From Sphingomonas hankyongi (GTDB taxonomy: Bacteria > Pseudomonadota > Alphaproteobacteria > Sphingomonadales > Sphingomonadaceae): a DNA stretch of 64,000 bases. The position numbers and the translations under genes were made by a program. The notes beneath the pieces were generated by a model. The model did no database searches. It was given only the letters and a program-made list of their open reading frames with translations, and was not told where the DNA came from. Location of the stretch: assembly GCF_023516575.1 (NCBI RefSeq), contig NZ_JAMGBE010000001.1:682001-746000 (forward strand). The letters run 5' to 3'. Within the stretch, counting starts at the first letter, position 1. Every line of letters begins with the position of its first letter. This document shows positions 40,885 to 50,131 of the stretch, piece by piece.

Positions 40885-42618
40885 ATGCTCATCCTATTGC
40901 TCGCCTACCTCGGTGGAATCCTGACGATCCTCAGTCCCTGCATCCTGCCGGTGCTGCCATTCGTCTTTGCGCGTGCGGACCGCAGCTTCCTGAAAAGCAC
41001 GCTGCCGATGCTTGCCGGAATGGCGGCAACTTTCGCGCTCGTTGCAACGCTCGCCGCTGTAGGCGGCGGCTGGGCCGTCCGCGCCAATGCCATTGGCCGA
41101 TGGGCCGCATTGATCCTGCTCGCACTGTTTGGACTGGCCCTGGTGTTCCCGGGGCTTTCCGATCGCCTGACGCGCCCGATCGTAGCGCTGGGCTCGCGGA
41201 TGTCGGAACGTCAGCCCGGGGAAGAAGACAGCATCTGGTCATCCGTCGTACTGGGTATAGCGACAGGCCTGCTTTGGGCGCCCTGCGCCGGACCGATCCT
41301 AGGCATCATATTCACGGCAGCAGCATTCCAGGGCGCAGGGTTCAACACGACCCTGCTCCTGCTCGCTTATGCTCTCGGCGCGGCGACTTCGCTCGCCGCC
41401 GCGCTTCTGATCGGGGGCAAGGTCTTCGCCCGGATGAAGCGCTCTCTCGGCGCAAGCGAACGCATCCGCCAGATACTCGGCCTGCTCGTCCTTCTCGGGG
41501 TGGGCGCGATCGCGCTGGGGCTCGACACGCGGGTGCTCGCAAAGCTCTCGAGCGCGCAGACTGCGAGCATAGAGACCGGTCTCGCCCGCAAGCTCGGGAT
41601 CGGTCAGGACATGGGCGAATCCAGCACGCGCACCAACGCAATGGGGCAGCTGGTCCTGCCCATCGAAGGAAGCCTGCCATCGTTCGACGGCCTGGGCCCT
41701 TGGTACAACAGCCCGGCGCTCACCAGCGGCGAGCTGAAGGGCAAGGTCGTGGTGATCGATTTCTGGACCTACAGTTGCATCAACTGCCTGCGCTCCATCC
41801 CGTTCGTCAAAGCGTGGGACGAACGTTATCGCCGCGACGGGCTCGTCGTGATCGGCGTGCATGCACCGGAGTTCGCGTTCGAGCGCGAGCCCGCAAATGT
41901 CGCCCGCGCGATCAAGGATCTCGGCATCAGCTACCCGGTCGCGCTCGACAACGGGTATGTTCTCTGGCGGGCGCTCAAGAACAATTACTGGCCTGCGCAC
42001 TACTTCATCGATGCGCGTGGGCGCATTCGCTACCATCATTTCGGCGAGGGCGATTACGCCATGTCCGAGCGGGTGATCCGGCAGCTGCTCGCGGAGGCCG
42101 GACGTGCACCGACAGACGCGCAAATGTCGAAAGCCACCGGAAGCGGCGCGCAGGTCCAGGCGAATGTCGCCGATATCCGATCGCCCGAGACCTATGTCGG
42201 CTACGCGCGCGCAGACAATTTCGTGTCGCCGGGCGGCCTGCTGCGCGACGGCGCGAAGACCTATGCGAATGCACCGTTGGAGCTCAACGACTGGGCATTC
42301 GAAGGAAGCTGGAACGACGGCCGGCAAAGCGCCCGGTCGGTTGCAGCCGGCGCCAAGATCCACTTCCGCTTCCACGCGCGCGACCTGCATCTCGTGCTCG
42401 GCTCGGCAACCGGCAAGCCGGTGCGCTTCCGGGTCCTGCTCGACGGCCGCGCGCCAGCCGCCGATGCGGGCGTGGACATCGGGCCTGACGGCGGCGGCTC
42501 GGTGAAAGAGCAACGCCTCTATCAGCTGGTCCGGCAGAAGGGCGAAGTCCGCGATCGCACGTTCACGATCGAGTTCCTCGATCCGGGCGCAGAGGCCTTT
42601 GCATTCACTTTCGGGTGA
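40885..42618 (+). CDS. dipZ: DipZ-like fusion: CcdA/DsbD membrane domain plus thioredoxin domain
   Basis: 577 residues. The N-terminal 220 residues form a six-helix CcdA-type membrane domain with its two Cys-Pro sites (LSPCILPVLP at about 17-26 and WAPCAGPILG). A thioredoxin-like domain follows, with the active site C298-I-N-C301 (YSCINCLRS), then a C-terminal beta-sandwich (about 430-577) as in DipZ. It carries electrons from cytoplasmic thioredoxin across the inner membrane. The divergent periplasmic MsrB is the obvious client. Confidence 0.92.
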   Translation: MLILLLAYLGGILTILSPCILPVLPFVFARADRSFLKSTLPMLAGMAATFALVATLAAVGGGWAVRANAIGRWAALILLALFGLALVFPGLSDRLTRPIVALGSRMSERQPGEEDSIWSSVVLGIATGLLWAPCAGPILGIIFTAAAFQGAGFNTTLLLLAYALGAATSLAAALLIGGKVFARMKRSLGASERIRQILGLLVLLGVGAIALGLDTRVLAKLSSAQTASIETGLARKLGIGQDMGESSTRTNAMGQLVLPIEGSLPSFDGLGPWYNSPALTSGELKGKVVVIDFWTYSCINCLRSIPFVKAWDERYRRDGLVVIGVHAPEFAFEREPANVARAIKDLGISYPVALDNGYVLWRALKNNYWPAHYFIDARGRIRYHHFGEGDYAMSERVIRQLLAEAGRAPTDAQMSKATGSGAQVQANVADIRSPETYVGYARADNFVSPGGLLRDGAKTYANAPLELNDWAFEGSWNDGRQSARSVAAGAKIHFRFHARDLHLVLGSATGKPVRFRVLLDGRAPAADAGVDIGPDGGGSVKEQRLYQLVRQKGEVRDRTFTIEFLDPGAEAFAFTFG

Positions 42619-42650
42619 GGTGACCAGCTGTCACGACGCACCTGAAGGAC

Positions 42651-43913
42651 CTAGGCGCGGTGCGTGTCCGCCGCTTCGTAGAGCCGACAGATCATGGCCC
42701 GCTCATGTTCGCTGAGATACGGGTTCCAGACGTCGATGATCAGGACGGCGCGGTCGCGATCGCTGCGGTTCCATGCCTCATGCTCGATCGTATCGTCGAA
42801 CGCGAAAGCGGAGCCTTCAACCCAGCTGCGCGTCTCGCCGCCCACTCTGAACTCGCACCCTTGAGGAACGATCAGCGGCAAGTGGACGACGCTTCGCACA
42901 TTGGTCACGCCGGTGTGCGCCGGAATGTGGCTGCCGGCCTTCAATATCGAAAAGAAGACGTTCGGCGCGCGGCCCTTGATCTGGCAGATCGGCAGGGAGT
43001 CGAGCAGGGCAGCGGTGCGCGGGGCGCGATCACAAGCCTCATCGAACCTCTCGCCCTCCTTCCACAAATGGAAGGCGCCCCAGTCCAGCGATTTGTCGAG
43101 GCCCGACCATTTGTTCGCGGGCACTCCGGGCGGCAAGGAAATGTAAGGGGTGAGGCCTGGCCCAGGGTCGGCCAGGATGGCGTTGAGCTCGGCGAGGATC
43201 ATGCCGGTGGCGGCCTCGAGTTGGTCCAGCCACGGGAAATGCTCGCGGTCGAAGAATTCGTCGGCAGGCAGGAACGGATAATGCAGACCCTCGCACTGAT
43301 TGGTGTAGATCGGGCGCCGTCCAAGCCAGGCATCGGCGGCCGCTCGCATCCGCCGCTCATCGGGCGCCGTCGCGACGGCCAATTCGCCGGCGAGCGCTGT
43401 ATCAACGGCATCGACGAGCGTCCGTTGCTGATCCTCGACATACTGCCGGGCGTGACCGAGGATCGCGGCGAACTCCTGCGTGGGATTATTGATTCCGGAG
43501 GAAAGGGCGAGGACGGCCGTCCAGCGCTCGGCCGCCGGGGTCTTTTCTCCCAGCCGCTCATGAAGCTCCGCTATTCGGACCAACGCAAGAAGGTCGGTTT
43601 GATCGATGGCGAGAGCTTTTTCGAGCGCAGCTCGCTCGCGCTCGGAATCGCCGAGAGTCCGGCGGGCGGCAGCGAGGTTGAGCCAATGCGATCGTTGGCC
43701 GGGCTCGCCCCTGCACGCGATTTCGAAATGCATTGCGGCGGTACCCGCGTCGCTGCGGGCCAGTGCGTCGGCCCCGAGCCAGTTACGCGCGGTCGGCTCC
43801 CCCTCGTCCATTGAGAGCACCGCTTCGAATAGCCGCCGCGCCTCGTCACGCAGGCCCGACTGCCCCGCGCGCTGCGCTTCAGCGAGATGCTGCCGGATGC
43901 GATCCGCCGACAT
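42651..43913 (-). CDS. Aspartyl/asparaginyl beta-hydroxylase domain protein with TPRs
   Basis: Residues 1 to about 130 are tetratricopeptide repeats (SGLRDEARRLFEAVLSMD, then ERAALEKALAIDQTD). The C-terminal half is the Asp/Asn hydroxylase jelly-roll: FFSILKAGSHIPAHTGVTN with the first iron His, RSVVHLPLIVP, and FDDTIEHEAWNRSDRDRAVL with the second His and 2-oxoglutarate-binding Arg. It would hydroxylate a protein or small acceptor using Fe(II) and 2-oxoglutarate. It has 420 residues and ends next to tRNA-Ser(GGA). Confidence 0.9.
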   Translation of the reverse strand: MSADRIRQHLAEAQRAGQSGLRDEARRLFEAVLSMDEGEPTARNWLGADALARSDAGTAAMHFEIACRGEPGQRSHWLNLAAARRTLGDSERERAALEKALAIDQTDLLALVRIAELHERLGEKTPAAERWTAVLALSSGINNPTQEFAAILGHARQYVEDQQRTLVDAVDTALAGELAVATAPDERRMRAAADAWLGRRPIYTNQCEGLHYPFLPADEFFDREHFPWLDQLEAATGMILAELNAILADPGPGLTPYISLPPGVPANKWSGLDKSLDWGAFHLWKEGERFDEACDRAPRTAALLDSLPICQIKGRAPNVFFSILKAGSHIPAHTGVTNVRSVVHLPLIVPQGCEFRVGGETRSWVEGSAFAFDDTIEHEAWNRSDRDRAVLIIDVWNPYLSEHERAMICRLYEAADTHRA

Positions 43914-43961
43914 CTTGGGATTGACGCAGAGCGGGCTGAGTCCGTCAAGAACCGACGAAAA

Positions 43962-44052
43962 TGGCGGAGCGGGAGGGATTCGAACCCTCGATACGGTTTT
44001 GCCGTATACTCACTTTCCAGGCGAGCGCCTTCGACCACTCGGCCACCGCTCC
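43962..44052 (-). tRNA. tRNA-Ser (anticodon GGA)
   Basis: On the minus strand GGAGCGG (from 44052) pairs with CCGCTCC, followed by discriminator G and encoded CCA. The anticodon loop reads CTGGAAA, anticodon GGA. A long variable arm (class II) and GGTTCGAATCC T-loop are present. No integrase or direct repeat is attached to it. Confidence 0.95.
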
Positions 44053-44138
44053 GCATGCCAGGAAGGCGGCCCATGTAGGCAAGGCTGGCACAGTGGGCAA
44101 CCTTGCAGCTGAAGGCGGCCTGCCCCTATGCCCCGGCC

Positions 44139-44537
44139 ATGCGACGCTTCGGACCTTCGCCCACTGCAGACGAGATCGGCGCGATCGCACGCCAGACCCT
44201 GGAGTCATTGCCAAAGCAATTCTCTCGAAGCCTCGATGATGTCGTTTTGCTGGTCGAAGATTTTGCTGACGACGACACCCTGCGGGAGATGGGCATCGAG
44301 GATCCGTTCGATCTCAGCGGCATCTATGAAGGCGTCCCGCTGACCGAGCGCAGCGTGGACCAGTCGGGTACGTTGCCCGAACGCATCCGGTTGTTCCGTC
44401 GTCCGATCCTGGACGAGTGGGCTGACGGCGAGGACACGCTGGAACATCTCGTGGCCCACATCCTGATCCACGAGGTCGGGCATCATTTCGGGCTATCCGA
44501 TGAGGACATGCACGCGCTCGAGGAAAGCATGGCGTGA
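44139..44537 (+). CDS. Zincin-like metallopeptidase family protein (DUF1025 type)
   Basis: From the ATG at 44139 the protein has 132 residues. The active-site helix HILIHEVGHHFGLSDEDMHALE contains the HExxHxxGxxD zinc motif (residues about 112-123). FDLSGIYEGVPLTERSV in the middle is typical of the minimal, non-secreted zincin family. The substrate is unknown. The stop overlaps the ccmA GTG start. A TTG at 44103 would add 12 residues. Confidence 0.85.
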   Translation: MRRFGPSPTADEIGAIARQTLESLPKQFSRSLDDVVLLVEDFADDDTLREMGIEDPFDLSGIYEGVPLTERSVDQSGTLPERIRLFRRPILDEWADGEDTLEHLVAHILIHEVGHHFGLSDEDMHALEESMA

Positions 44538-45085
44538 CGGCATTGCTGCGGTTCGACGACGTGGCGCTGAGGCGCGGCGGCCGGCTGCTGTTCGAGGGGC
44601 TGAGCCTCGACCTGCATCCAGGGGAAGCGTTGCACGTGATGGGGCCGAACGGCAGCGGGAAGTCCAGCCTCATCCGCTTGGCCGCCGGGCTTTTGCGCGC
44701 CGAGCGGGGGCGCGTGGATCGTGCCGCGCTGGCCCTTGCGAACGATGATCTTGCGCTCGACCGAGAGCTGCCGCTCAGAAGGGCACTCGGCTTCTGGTCG
44801 CGAGATATTGAAGCGCCGATGGAATGGCTTGGCATCGATCATCTCGCGCATGTGCCCGTGCGGCTGCTCTCGTCGGGCCAGGCGAAGCGCGCGACCATCG
44901 CACGTGTTGCAGCTTCAATGGCTCCGCTCTGGCTGCTCGACGAACCACTCAACGCGCTCGACGCGAAAGGCGGCGAATGCCTGTCCGTCCTCGTCGAGAA
45001 GCATCTCGCCTCCGGAGGCGCGATCGTCGCGGCATCGCACCAGTCCCTGCCGGGCAGGTGGAGCAAGCTGGAGCTCGGCGCGTGA
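44534..45085 (+). CDS. ccmA: Heme exporter ATP-binding subunit CcmA
   Basis: The GTG overlaps the preceding stop. The 183-residue ABC ATPase has Walker A GPNGSGKS, a shortened signature LSSGQAKRATIARV and Walker B LWLLDEPLNALD, with the SHQ switch His. CcmA and CcmB form the transporter that frees holo-CcmE for cytochrome c maturation. ccmB starts within its last codons. No other ccm genes follow in the window. Confidence 0.93.
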   Translation: MTALLRFDDVALRRGGRLLFEGLSLDLHPGEALHVMGPNGSGKSSLIRLAAGLLRAERGRVDRAALALANDDLALDRELPLRRALGFWSRDIEAPMEWLGIDHLAHVPVRLLSSGQAKRATIARVAASMAPLWLLDEPLNALDAKGGECLSVLVEKHLASGGAIVAASHQSLPGRWSKLELGA

Positions 45086-45699
45086 TCGCGGCGCTGATGG
45101 TCCGCGATATTCGGCGCGGGTTCACAGGAGGAGCATGGCTGCCGATCGCATTCTTCCTTCTCGTCGCAACGCTGGTGCCATTCGCGATCGGTCCCGACGC
45201 GAAACTCCTGTCACGCATCGCGGCTGGGGCGTTGTGGATCGCGGCACTGACGGCGGCGCTCCTGCCAATCGAACGGCTGATCGAGCCTGACCGCGCTGAC
45301 GGTGTGCTCGACCAGCTCGCGATTCACGGCCTTGCCGAAGAAAGCATCGCCTTCACCAAGATCGTGGCGCACTGGCTGACCTTCGGGCCGCTGCTGCTTA
45401 TCGCTGCAATTCCCGCCTCGGCCCTGTTGGCGATGGATAGGCCAGGCGTCGGCAAGGCGCTGCTGGCGCTTGCCGTCGGAACGCCCGGCCTCGCTTCGCT
45501 CGCGGTCGCGGTGGCGGCGGTCACCGCTGGGTTGCCGCGTGCCGGAGCGCTCGCGGGATTGCTGCTACTGCCGCTTGCGGTGCCTTTACTGATCTTCGCG
45601 GTCGGCGATGCGCTCTTGCTCGAAGTCGCCGTCTCGCTGGTGCTCACGGCTGGAGCACCCTTCGTTGCGGGCGCTGCGATCCGCGCTGGCCGCACCTAG
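45082..45699 (+). CDS. ccmB: Heme exporter membrane subunit CcmB
   Basis: The GTG at 45082 overlaps the ccmA stop (GTGA). 205 residues with six hydrophobic segments and typical CcmB sequence: ALMVRDIRRGFTGGAWLPIA at the start and DGVLDQLAIHGLAEESI in the first loop. It is the permease partner of CcmA. It is convergent with, and overlaps by 4 bp, the methyltransferase gene. Confidence 0.93.
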   Translation: MIAALMVRDIRRGFTGGAWLPIAFFLLVATLVPFAIGPDAKLLSRIAAGALWIAALTAALLPIERLIEPDRADGVLDQLAIHGLAEESIAFTKIVAHWLTFGPLLLIAAIPASALLAMDRPGVGKALLALAVGTPGLASLAVAVAAVTAGLPRAGALAGLLLLPLAVPLLIFAVGDALLLEVAVSLVLTAGAPFVAGAAIRAGRT

Positions 45700-46559
45700 T
45701 CCTTCGACCAACGCGCGAAGATTGCCGTGGGCAGCAGCAAGCCCCTCGCCTCTTCCCGCACAGCCATCTCACCCATCTCGACCGATCCGCCGAGGTCGTC
45801 GAGCACCTGCTTCACAAGCTCCCCAATCGCGAGCGCCGACATGCGCACCGCATAGACGGTGAGCACAAGGAAGCGACTGCGCTCGTCGAGCAGCTTGCGG
45901 CAGTCGGCGAGCAGCGGAGCCAAATTCTCCTCGAGTCGCCAAATCTCGCCATCGGGTCCGCGTCCGAACTTGGGCGGATCGAGCAGGATCCCGTCATATC
46001 GCCGTCCGCGCCTCACCTCGCGGGCGGTGAACTTGGATGCATCGTCGACGATCCAGCGGATCGGGCGGTCGCTCATCCCGGATAGTCGCGCATTCTCCCG
46101 GCCGTATTCGACCGACTTCTTGGAGGCATCGACATGGACGAGGCGTGCGCCTGCATCACTCAGCTGGAGGCTGCCGACACCGGTGTAGCCGAAGAGGTTG
46201 AGCACCTCGGCGTCGTCGGACCGCTCCCGCATCCAGTCCCATTGCGGCGCCATGTCCGGGAAGAATCCCAGATGCCGGAAAGGCGTCAGTTGCGCCGCGA
46301 ACCTGACGCCGCCGCGCGACAACTCCCATTGAGCGGGCATCTGTCGGTGCTGAGTCCAGCGTCCGCCGCCTTCTTCGTCGGATCCGGGAGTGAAGGTCGC
46401 GTCGGGGTCCCAGTCGTCACGCGCTGGAGGCCACATCGCCTGAGGCTCGGGCCTGACGACCTTGAACCTCCCGTAGCGTTCGAGCTTTTGACCGTTGCCG
46501 CAATCGACCAGCTCCCAGTCGTCCCAGGGCTCAGCGACGAGAGTGGTCAGTTCGCTCAC
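45696..46559 (-). CDS. RlmI-like class I SAM-dependent rRNA methyltransferase
   Basis: The GTG at 46559 overlaps the M16 peptidase stop, so the two are coupled. 287 residues with the SAM-binding motif VLNLFGYTGVGSL, the acidic loop LVHVDASKKSVEYGRENA, and the catalytic DPPKFGRGPDG expected for 23S rRNA cytosine C5 methyltransferases of the RlmI/RlmK group. The N-terminal PUA domain of RlmI is absent; a short beta region stands there instead. The exact RNA target is unknown. Confidence 0.85.
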   Translation of the reverse strand: MSELTTLVAEPWDDWELVDCGNGQKLERYGRFKVVRPEPQAMWPPARDDWDPDATFTPGSDEEGGGRWTQHRQMPAQWELSRGGVRFAAQLTPFRHLGFFPDMAPQWDWMRERSDDAEVLNLFGYTGVGSLQLSDAGARLVHVDASKKSVEYGRENARLSGMSDRPIRWIVDDASKFTAREVRRGRRYDGILLDPPKFGRGPDGEIWRLEENLAPLLADCRKLLDERSRFLVLTVYAVRMSALAIGELVKQVLDDLGGSVEMGEMAVREEARGLLLPTAIFARWSKD

Positions 46560-47779
46560 GCCGCGCGGACGGCTGGTACGCCGATGGTAGCGGTCGCCCG
46601 CGGACCTGAGAGCATCTTCGCCCCCGCAGTCCGAACCTGCTCCAGCGTGACGGCATTGAGCTGGTCCAGGACCTCCGTAGGCGTGACCAGCCGGCCGTAA
46701 ACCGCAAGCTGGCGGGCGCAATAGGACGCCTGTCCCCATGGCGTCTCCAGGTGCATCATCAACCCGGCGGCCGCGCGCCGGCGTACCCGGTCCAGCTCGC
46801 GCTGAGTGATCGTATCGACGCTCTGGTCCAATATCTCCTCGATCAGTTGCGACGCGGCTGCGGCCTCGCGAGGCGAGGTGGCGGCATGCACGTAAAGCAG
46901 CCCGGTATCCGTGAAGGGATGAACCGACGAACTGACCGTGTAGGCGAGTCCCCGCTCTTCGCGCACTTCGTTGAACAGGCGAGAGGACGCGCCGCCGCCG
47001 AGAACATCGGCGAACAGCCGGCATGCAAAATAATCGTCAGCGCGTTCGGCCGGGCCTTCGAACCCGAACGTGATCTGCGCCTGTTCGCTGGCGCCCCGTC
47101 GGACGCGAACACCGCCGGTGAAATGAGCGCCAGTACCATGCTCGGCCTGGCCTTCCGGCAAGTGGGCCAGATGCTCATCGGCAAGGCGAACGAGATCGTC
47201 GTGGACGACCTTGCCGGCCGCGGCGACAATCAGATCGCCGGCCCGATAGTTCCGATCGCGCCAGTCGTGGAGATCGGCGGCGCTTATCCGTCGGATGCTC
47301 GCTTCGTCACCAAGGATTGAGCGCCCGAGCGGCTGATCGACAAACGAGGCGGCCCACAGCTCGTCGAAAATGAGGTCCGACGGCGTGTCGAGGACTTCAG
47401 CCAGCTCCTGCAGCACGACCTCTTTCTCGCGCTCAAGATCATCCGCGTTCAGGCGAGCGCGAAGGATGATGTCCGACAGCAACTCCATCGCGAGCGGGAC
47501 ATGCTCCGCCATAACGGCAGCGGTGTAGGAGGTGCCGTCCCGCTCAGTGCAGGCGTTCAACTCGCCGCCGACATCCTCGATAGCCTCATTGAGCTCGCGG
47601 GCGGAACGCTCTCCTGCGCCCTTGAACACCATGTGTTCGTAAATATGCGCGACGCCGTTCAGATGTGCCGGCTCATCGCGAGCTCCGCACGAGGCGAAGA
47701 GGCCGAGAGCCGCCGTCTCCAATCCCGGCATCTCGCGACTGACCACGCGAAGTCCGTTGCTAAGAGTGCTGAGCTGCAT
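46556..47779 (-). CDS. M16 family zinc peptidase (processing-peptidase-like)
   Basis: 407 residues from the ATG at 47779. The inverted zinc motif HIYEH (H45, E48, H49) is followed by the family-typical helix ELNEAIEDVGGELNACTERD. The C-terminal half carries the second M16 domain with GGGASSRLFNEVREERGLAY. Alphaproteobacterial members resemble the mitochondrial processing peptidase beta subunit. It overlaps the surf1 gene upstream by one base (ATGA type). Confidence 0.92.
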   Translation of the reverse strand: MQLSTLSNGLRVVSREMPGLETAALGLFASCGARDEPAHLNGVAHIYEHMVFKGAGERSARELNEAIEDVGGELNACTERDGTSYTAAVMAEHVPLAMELLSDIILRARLNADDLEREKEVVLQELAEVLDTPSDLIFDELWAASFVDQPLGRSILGDEASIRRISAADLHDWRDRNYRAGDLIVAAAGKVVHDDLVRLADEHLAHLPEGQAEHGTGAHFTGGVRVRRGASEQAQITFGFEGPAERADDYFACRLFADVLGGGASSRLFNEVREERGLAYTVSSSVHPFTDTGLLYVHAATSPREAAAASQLIEEILDQSVDTITQRELDRVRRRAAAGLMMHLETPWGQASYCARQLAVYGRLVTPTEVLDQLNAVTLEQVRTAGAKMLSGPRATATIGVPAVRAA

Positions 47780-48375
47780 CACTTCGGTCGCGCTTCCTGT
47801 TTGAGCCGCTTCCTGGCCGCCATCCCATAGATAATGAGCGCGATTGTAGCGAAGCTGAACCACTGGATTGCATAAAGGCGGTGATTGTTCGGGATCGCAG
47901 CGGTCGAAGGCGGCGCACTCGGCTGCAGCCCCGGAGCCGGTGACGCGGCCACCAGGCGCATGCGCGTGCGCGAATCTGGTGCAATGATCCCGCTGACCGG
48001 GCCGCCGCGCCAGCTCGTGATTGCGTTCGGGTTTTTCGACCAACCGACTTCCACACTCATGCCGGGCCCCTCGGCCCCGGTGCTGCAATCGATCACCTGC
48101 ACATAGCCAGGCTCGCCGCCTACGCTGTGGCCGGCGACGGCACGTTTGCCGACCGGACTCAAGCACACCCCGGTCGCATGCCGGAACAGAGGAAGCTGAT
48201 CGTCGGCTAGAGGAGTGGTCGGCCAGGTGATCGGTGGCAGGCGTTGCGCCTGATCATAGCGCGCCAGCAGACTTTCCTTCCACGCCGCGCGGTGGAGCTG
48301 CCAGATTCCGAGCGCGACCATGAGTGCGACGGAGGCCGCGACAATGATCGTCGGAATGGCGAGCCGCCGCATCAT
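47779..48375 (-). CDS. SURF1 family cytochrome oxidase assembly protein
   Basis: 198 residues with two membrane helices, one N-terminal (IPTIIVAASVALMVALGIWQL) and one C-terminal (LYAIQWFSFATIALIIYGMA), and a periplasmic beta domain between, the SURF1 layout. GIWQLHRAAWKESLL and NNHRLYAIQWFSFA are signature segments. SURF1 helps insert heme a into subunit I. The start codons ATGATG overlap the DUF983 stop. Confidence 0.92.
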   Translation of the reverse strand: MMRRLAIPTIIVAASVALMVALGIWQLHRAAWKESLLARYDQAQRLPPITWPTTPLADDQLPLFRHATGVCLSPVGKRAVAGHSVGGEPGYVQVIDCSTGAEGPGMSVEVGWSKNPNAITSWRGGPVSGIIAPDSRTRMRLVAASPAPGLQPSAPPSTAAIPNNHRLYAIQWFSFATIALIIYGMAARKRLKQEARPK

Positions 48376-48725
48376 TTTGCGATCCTGCCCTCGCGAGCGC
48401 GATGCCTGTATTCCTGTCCAAGCAGCCATGCCTTCGCGACCCGCAGGCCCCCGACAGTCAGGCCCGTCGCCACCGGAATCCAAATCAGATGCACCCAGAT
48501 CGGCGGCTCGACGGCCGCATCGAGCACCAGGGCGCAAACGACCACGATCGCCCCCACGATTAGGATCAGGAAAGCCGCCGGGCCGTCCCCAACGTTGAAG
48601 TCCGCGAAATCCAGGGCGCAAGAGCGACACTTCGAAGCGAAGCGAACCCAGCCCTGAAAGAGGGTGCGAGCGCCGCAGCGGGGACAGCAGCCCGTGAGCG
48701 CCGCCGCGAGCGACGGTTCGCTCAT
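48372..48725 (-). CDS. DUF983 small membrane protein
   Basis: 117 residues with an N-terminal four-Cys ribbon (CCPRCGARTLF ... CRSCALDF), the conserved FNVGDGPAAFLILIVG segment and two membrane helices. DUF983 proteins sit in alphaproteobacterial cox clusters and are thought to help oxidase assembly. It lies between ctaE and surf1. Confidence 0.9.
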   Translation of the reverse strand: MSEPSLAAALTGCCPRCGARTLFQGWVRFASKCRSCALDFADFNVGDGPAAFLILIVGAIVVVCALVLDAAVEPPIWVHLIWIPVATGLTVGGLRVAKAWLLGQEYRHRAREGRIAK

Positions 48726-48732
48726 GACCTTG

Positions 48733-49551
48733 TCAGCCGTGGGTCGGCGCGCCCCAGCCGCCCCACAGGTAGATGGAGGTGAAAAGGAACAGCCACACCA
48801 CGTCCACGAAATGCCAGTACCAGGCGGCCGCCTCGAACCCGAAATGCTGCCGAGGCGTGAAGTCGCCCTTCATGGCCCGGAACAGGCAGACGCTGAGGAA
48901 GATCGTTCCAACGATCACGTGGAAGCCGTGGAAGCCGGTCGCCATGAAGAAGGTGGCGCCGTAGATATTGCCTTTGAACGCAAACGGCGCGTGGATGTAC
49001 TCGTAAGCCTGGACGCTGCTGAACAGCAGCCCCAGCAGGATCGTCAGCAACAGCCCGAGCTTGAGCCCGTCGCGATCGCCGTGGATCAGCGAGTGGTGCG
49101 CCCATGTGACGGTCGTGCCCGAGCAGAGCAGGATCATCGTGTTGAGGAGTGGGAAACCCCAGGGATTGAGGACTTCGATTCCCTTGGGCGGCCATTGCCC
49201 ACCGACCGCGTCGACGGTGGACGGGAAGAGTGAGGAATCGAAGAAGGCCCAGAACCAGGCAAGGAAGAACATCACCTCGGAGGCGATGAAAAGGATCATC
49301 CCATAGCGAAGATGAAGCTGGACGACGGGCGTGTGGTAGCCGGTGTGGGCTTCGCGGATCGTGTTCGACCACCAATTGTACATGGTGACCAGCACGCCGA
49401 GGATGCCGAGCGCAAACACGAACTTCCCGTAGGGATTTTCGTGCCACCACATGACGAGACCGCTGAACAGGAGTCCGCCGCAGACCGCACCGATAAGCGG
49501 CCACGGATCTGGATCGACCAAATGATAATCATGGTTCTTCGTCGCGGCCAT
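48733..49551 (-). CDS. ctaE: Cytochrome c oxidase subunit III
   Basis: The ATG at 49551 is preferred because AAGAGGAAAG lies upstream; the frame continues to a GTG at 49605. Seven membrane helices; conserved NTIREAHTGYHTPVVQLHLR, SEVMFFLAWFWAFF, and FHGFHVIVGTIFL are all typical of subunit III. 272 residues. It is part of the aa3 oxidase in the inner membrane. Confidence 0.95.
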   Translation of the reverse strand: MAATKNHDYHLVDPDPWPLIGAVCGGLLFSGLVMWWHENPYGKFVFALGILGVLVTMYNWWSNTIREAHTGYHTPVVQLHLRYGMILFIASEVMFFLAWFWAFFDSSLFPSTVDAVGGQWPPKGIEVLNPWGFPLLNTMILLCSGTTVTWAHHSLIHGDRDGLKLGLLLTILLGLLFSSVQAYEYIHAPFAFKGNIYGATFFMATGFHGFHVIVGTIFLSVCLFRAMKGDFTPRQHFGFEAAAWYWHFVDVVWLFLFTSIYLWGGWGAPTHG

Positions 49552-49585
49552 TCGTGGGCTTTCCTCTTGATCCTTTGTGGCGGCT

Positions 49586-50131
49586 CTAGCGGGCTGTTCC
49601 GCCACTTTCCACAGGGTAAAATGTATAGCTGAGCGTGATCTCGTCGATGTCCTTCGTGTCCTCGTCGTTGAGGATGGCGGGATCGACGTAAAAGATCACC
49701 GGCATATCGACGGACTCACCGGCCTTCAGCGTTTGCTCGGTGAAGCAAAAGCACTCGATCTTGTTGAAATATTTGCCGGCTTGCGTGGGACTCACGTTGA
49801 AGACCGCCTGACCGGTGATTTCCCGGGCAGTCAGGTTCTTCGCGCGGTAGAAGATCTGCGTCCTGGCGCCCGGCGCGACGCGAACCGTCTCCTGCACCGG
49901 CTCGAACCGCCACGGAAGGCCCTTATCCACGTTGGCATCGAAGCGAACGCCGATATGGCCGGCCACGGCGCCCGGTGCTTTCTCGGCGCGCTGCGGAGTT
50001 CCGCCGAAGCCGGTGACCTGGCAAAACATCCGGTAGAGCGGCACCGACGCGAAGGCGAGGCCAACCATGGCCGCGACCAGCAGCGCCATCAGGAGCGCAG
50101 TCCGCGTGTTCCTTTGCGCGATGGCGGTCAC
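49586..50131 (-). CDS. ctaG: Cytochrome oxidase copper chaperone CtaG (Cox11)
   Basis: 181 residues: one N-terminal membrane helix (LLMALLVAAMVGLAFASVPL), then VPLYRMFCQVTGFGGT and the copper site ECFCFTEQ with two Cys, then DPAILNDEDTKDIDEITLSY. It delivers copper to the CuB site of subunit I. The start overlaps the stop of the 42-residue gene upstream. Confidence 0.95.
   Translation of the reverse strand: MTAIAQRNTRTALLMALLVAAMVGLAFASVPLYRMFCQVTGFGGTPQRAEKAPGAVAGHIGVRFDANVDKGLPWRFEPVQETVRVAPGARTQIFYRAKNLTAREITGQAVFNVSPTQAGKYFNKIECFCFTEQTLKAGESVDMPVIFYVDPAILNDEDTKDIDEITLSYTFYPVESGGTAR

Noticed and set aside
43962-44052. tRNA-Ser(GGA) as a second island border
   Set aside because: No integrase next to it and no second copy of its 3' end seen in the window.
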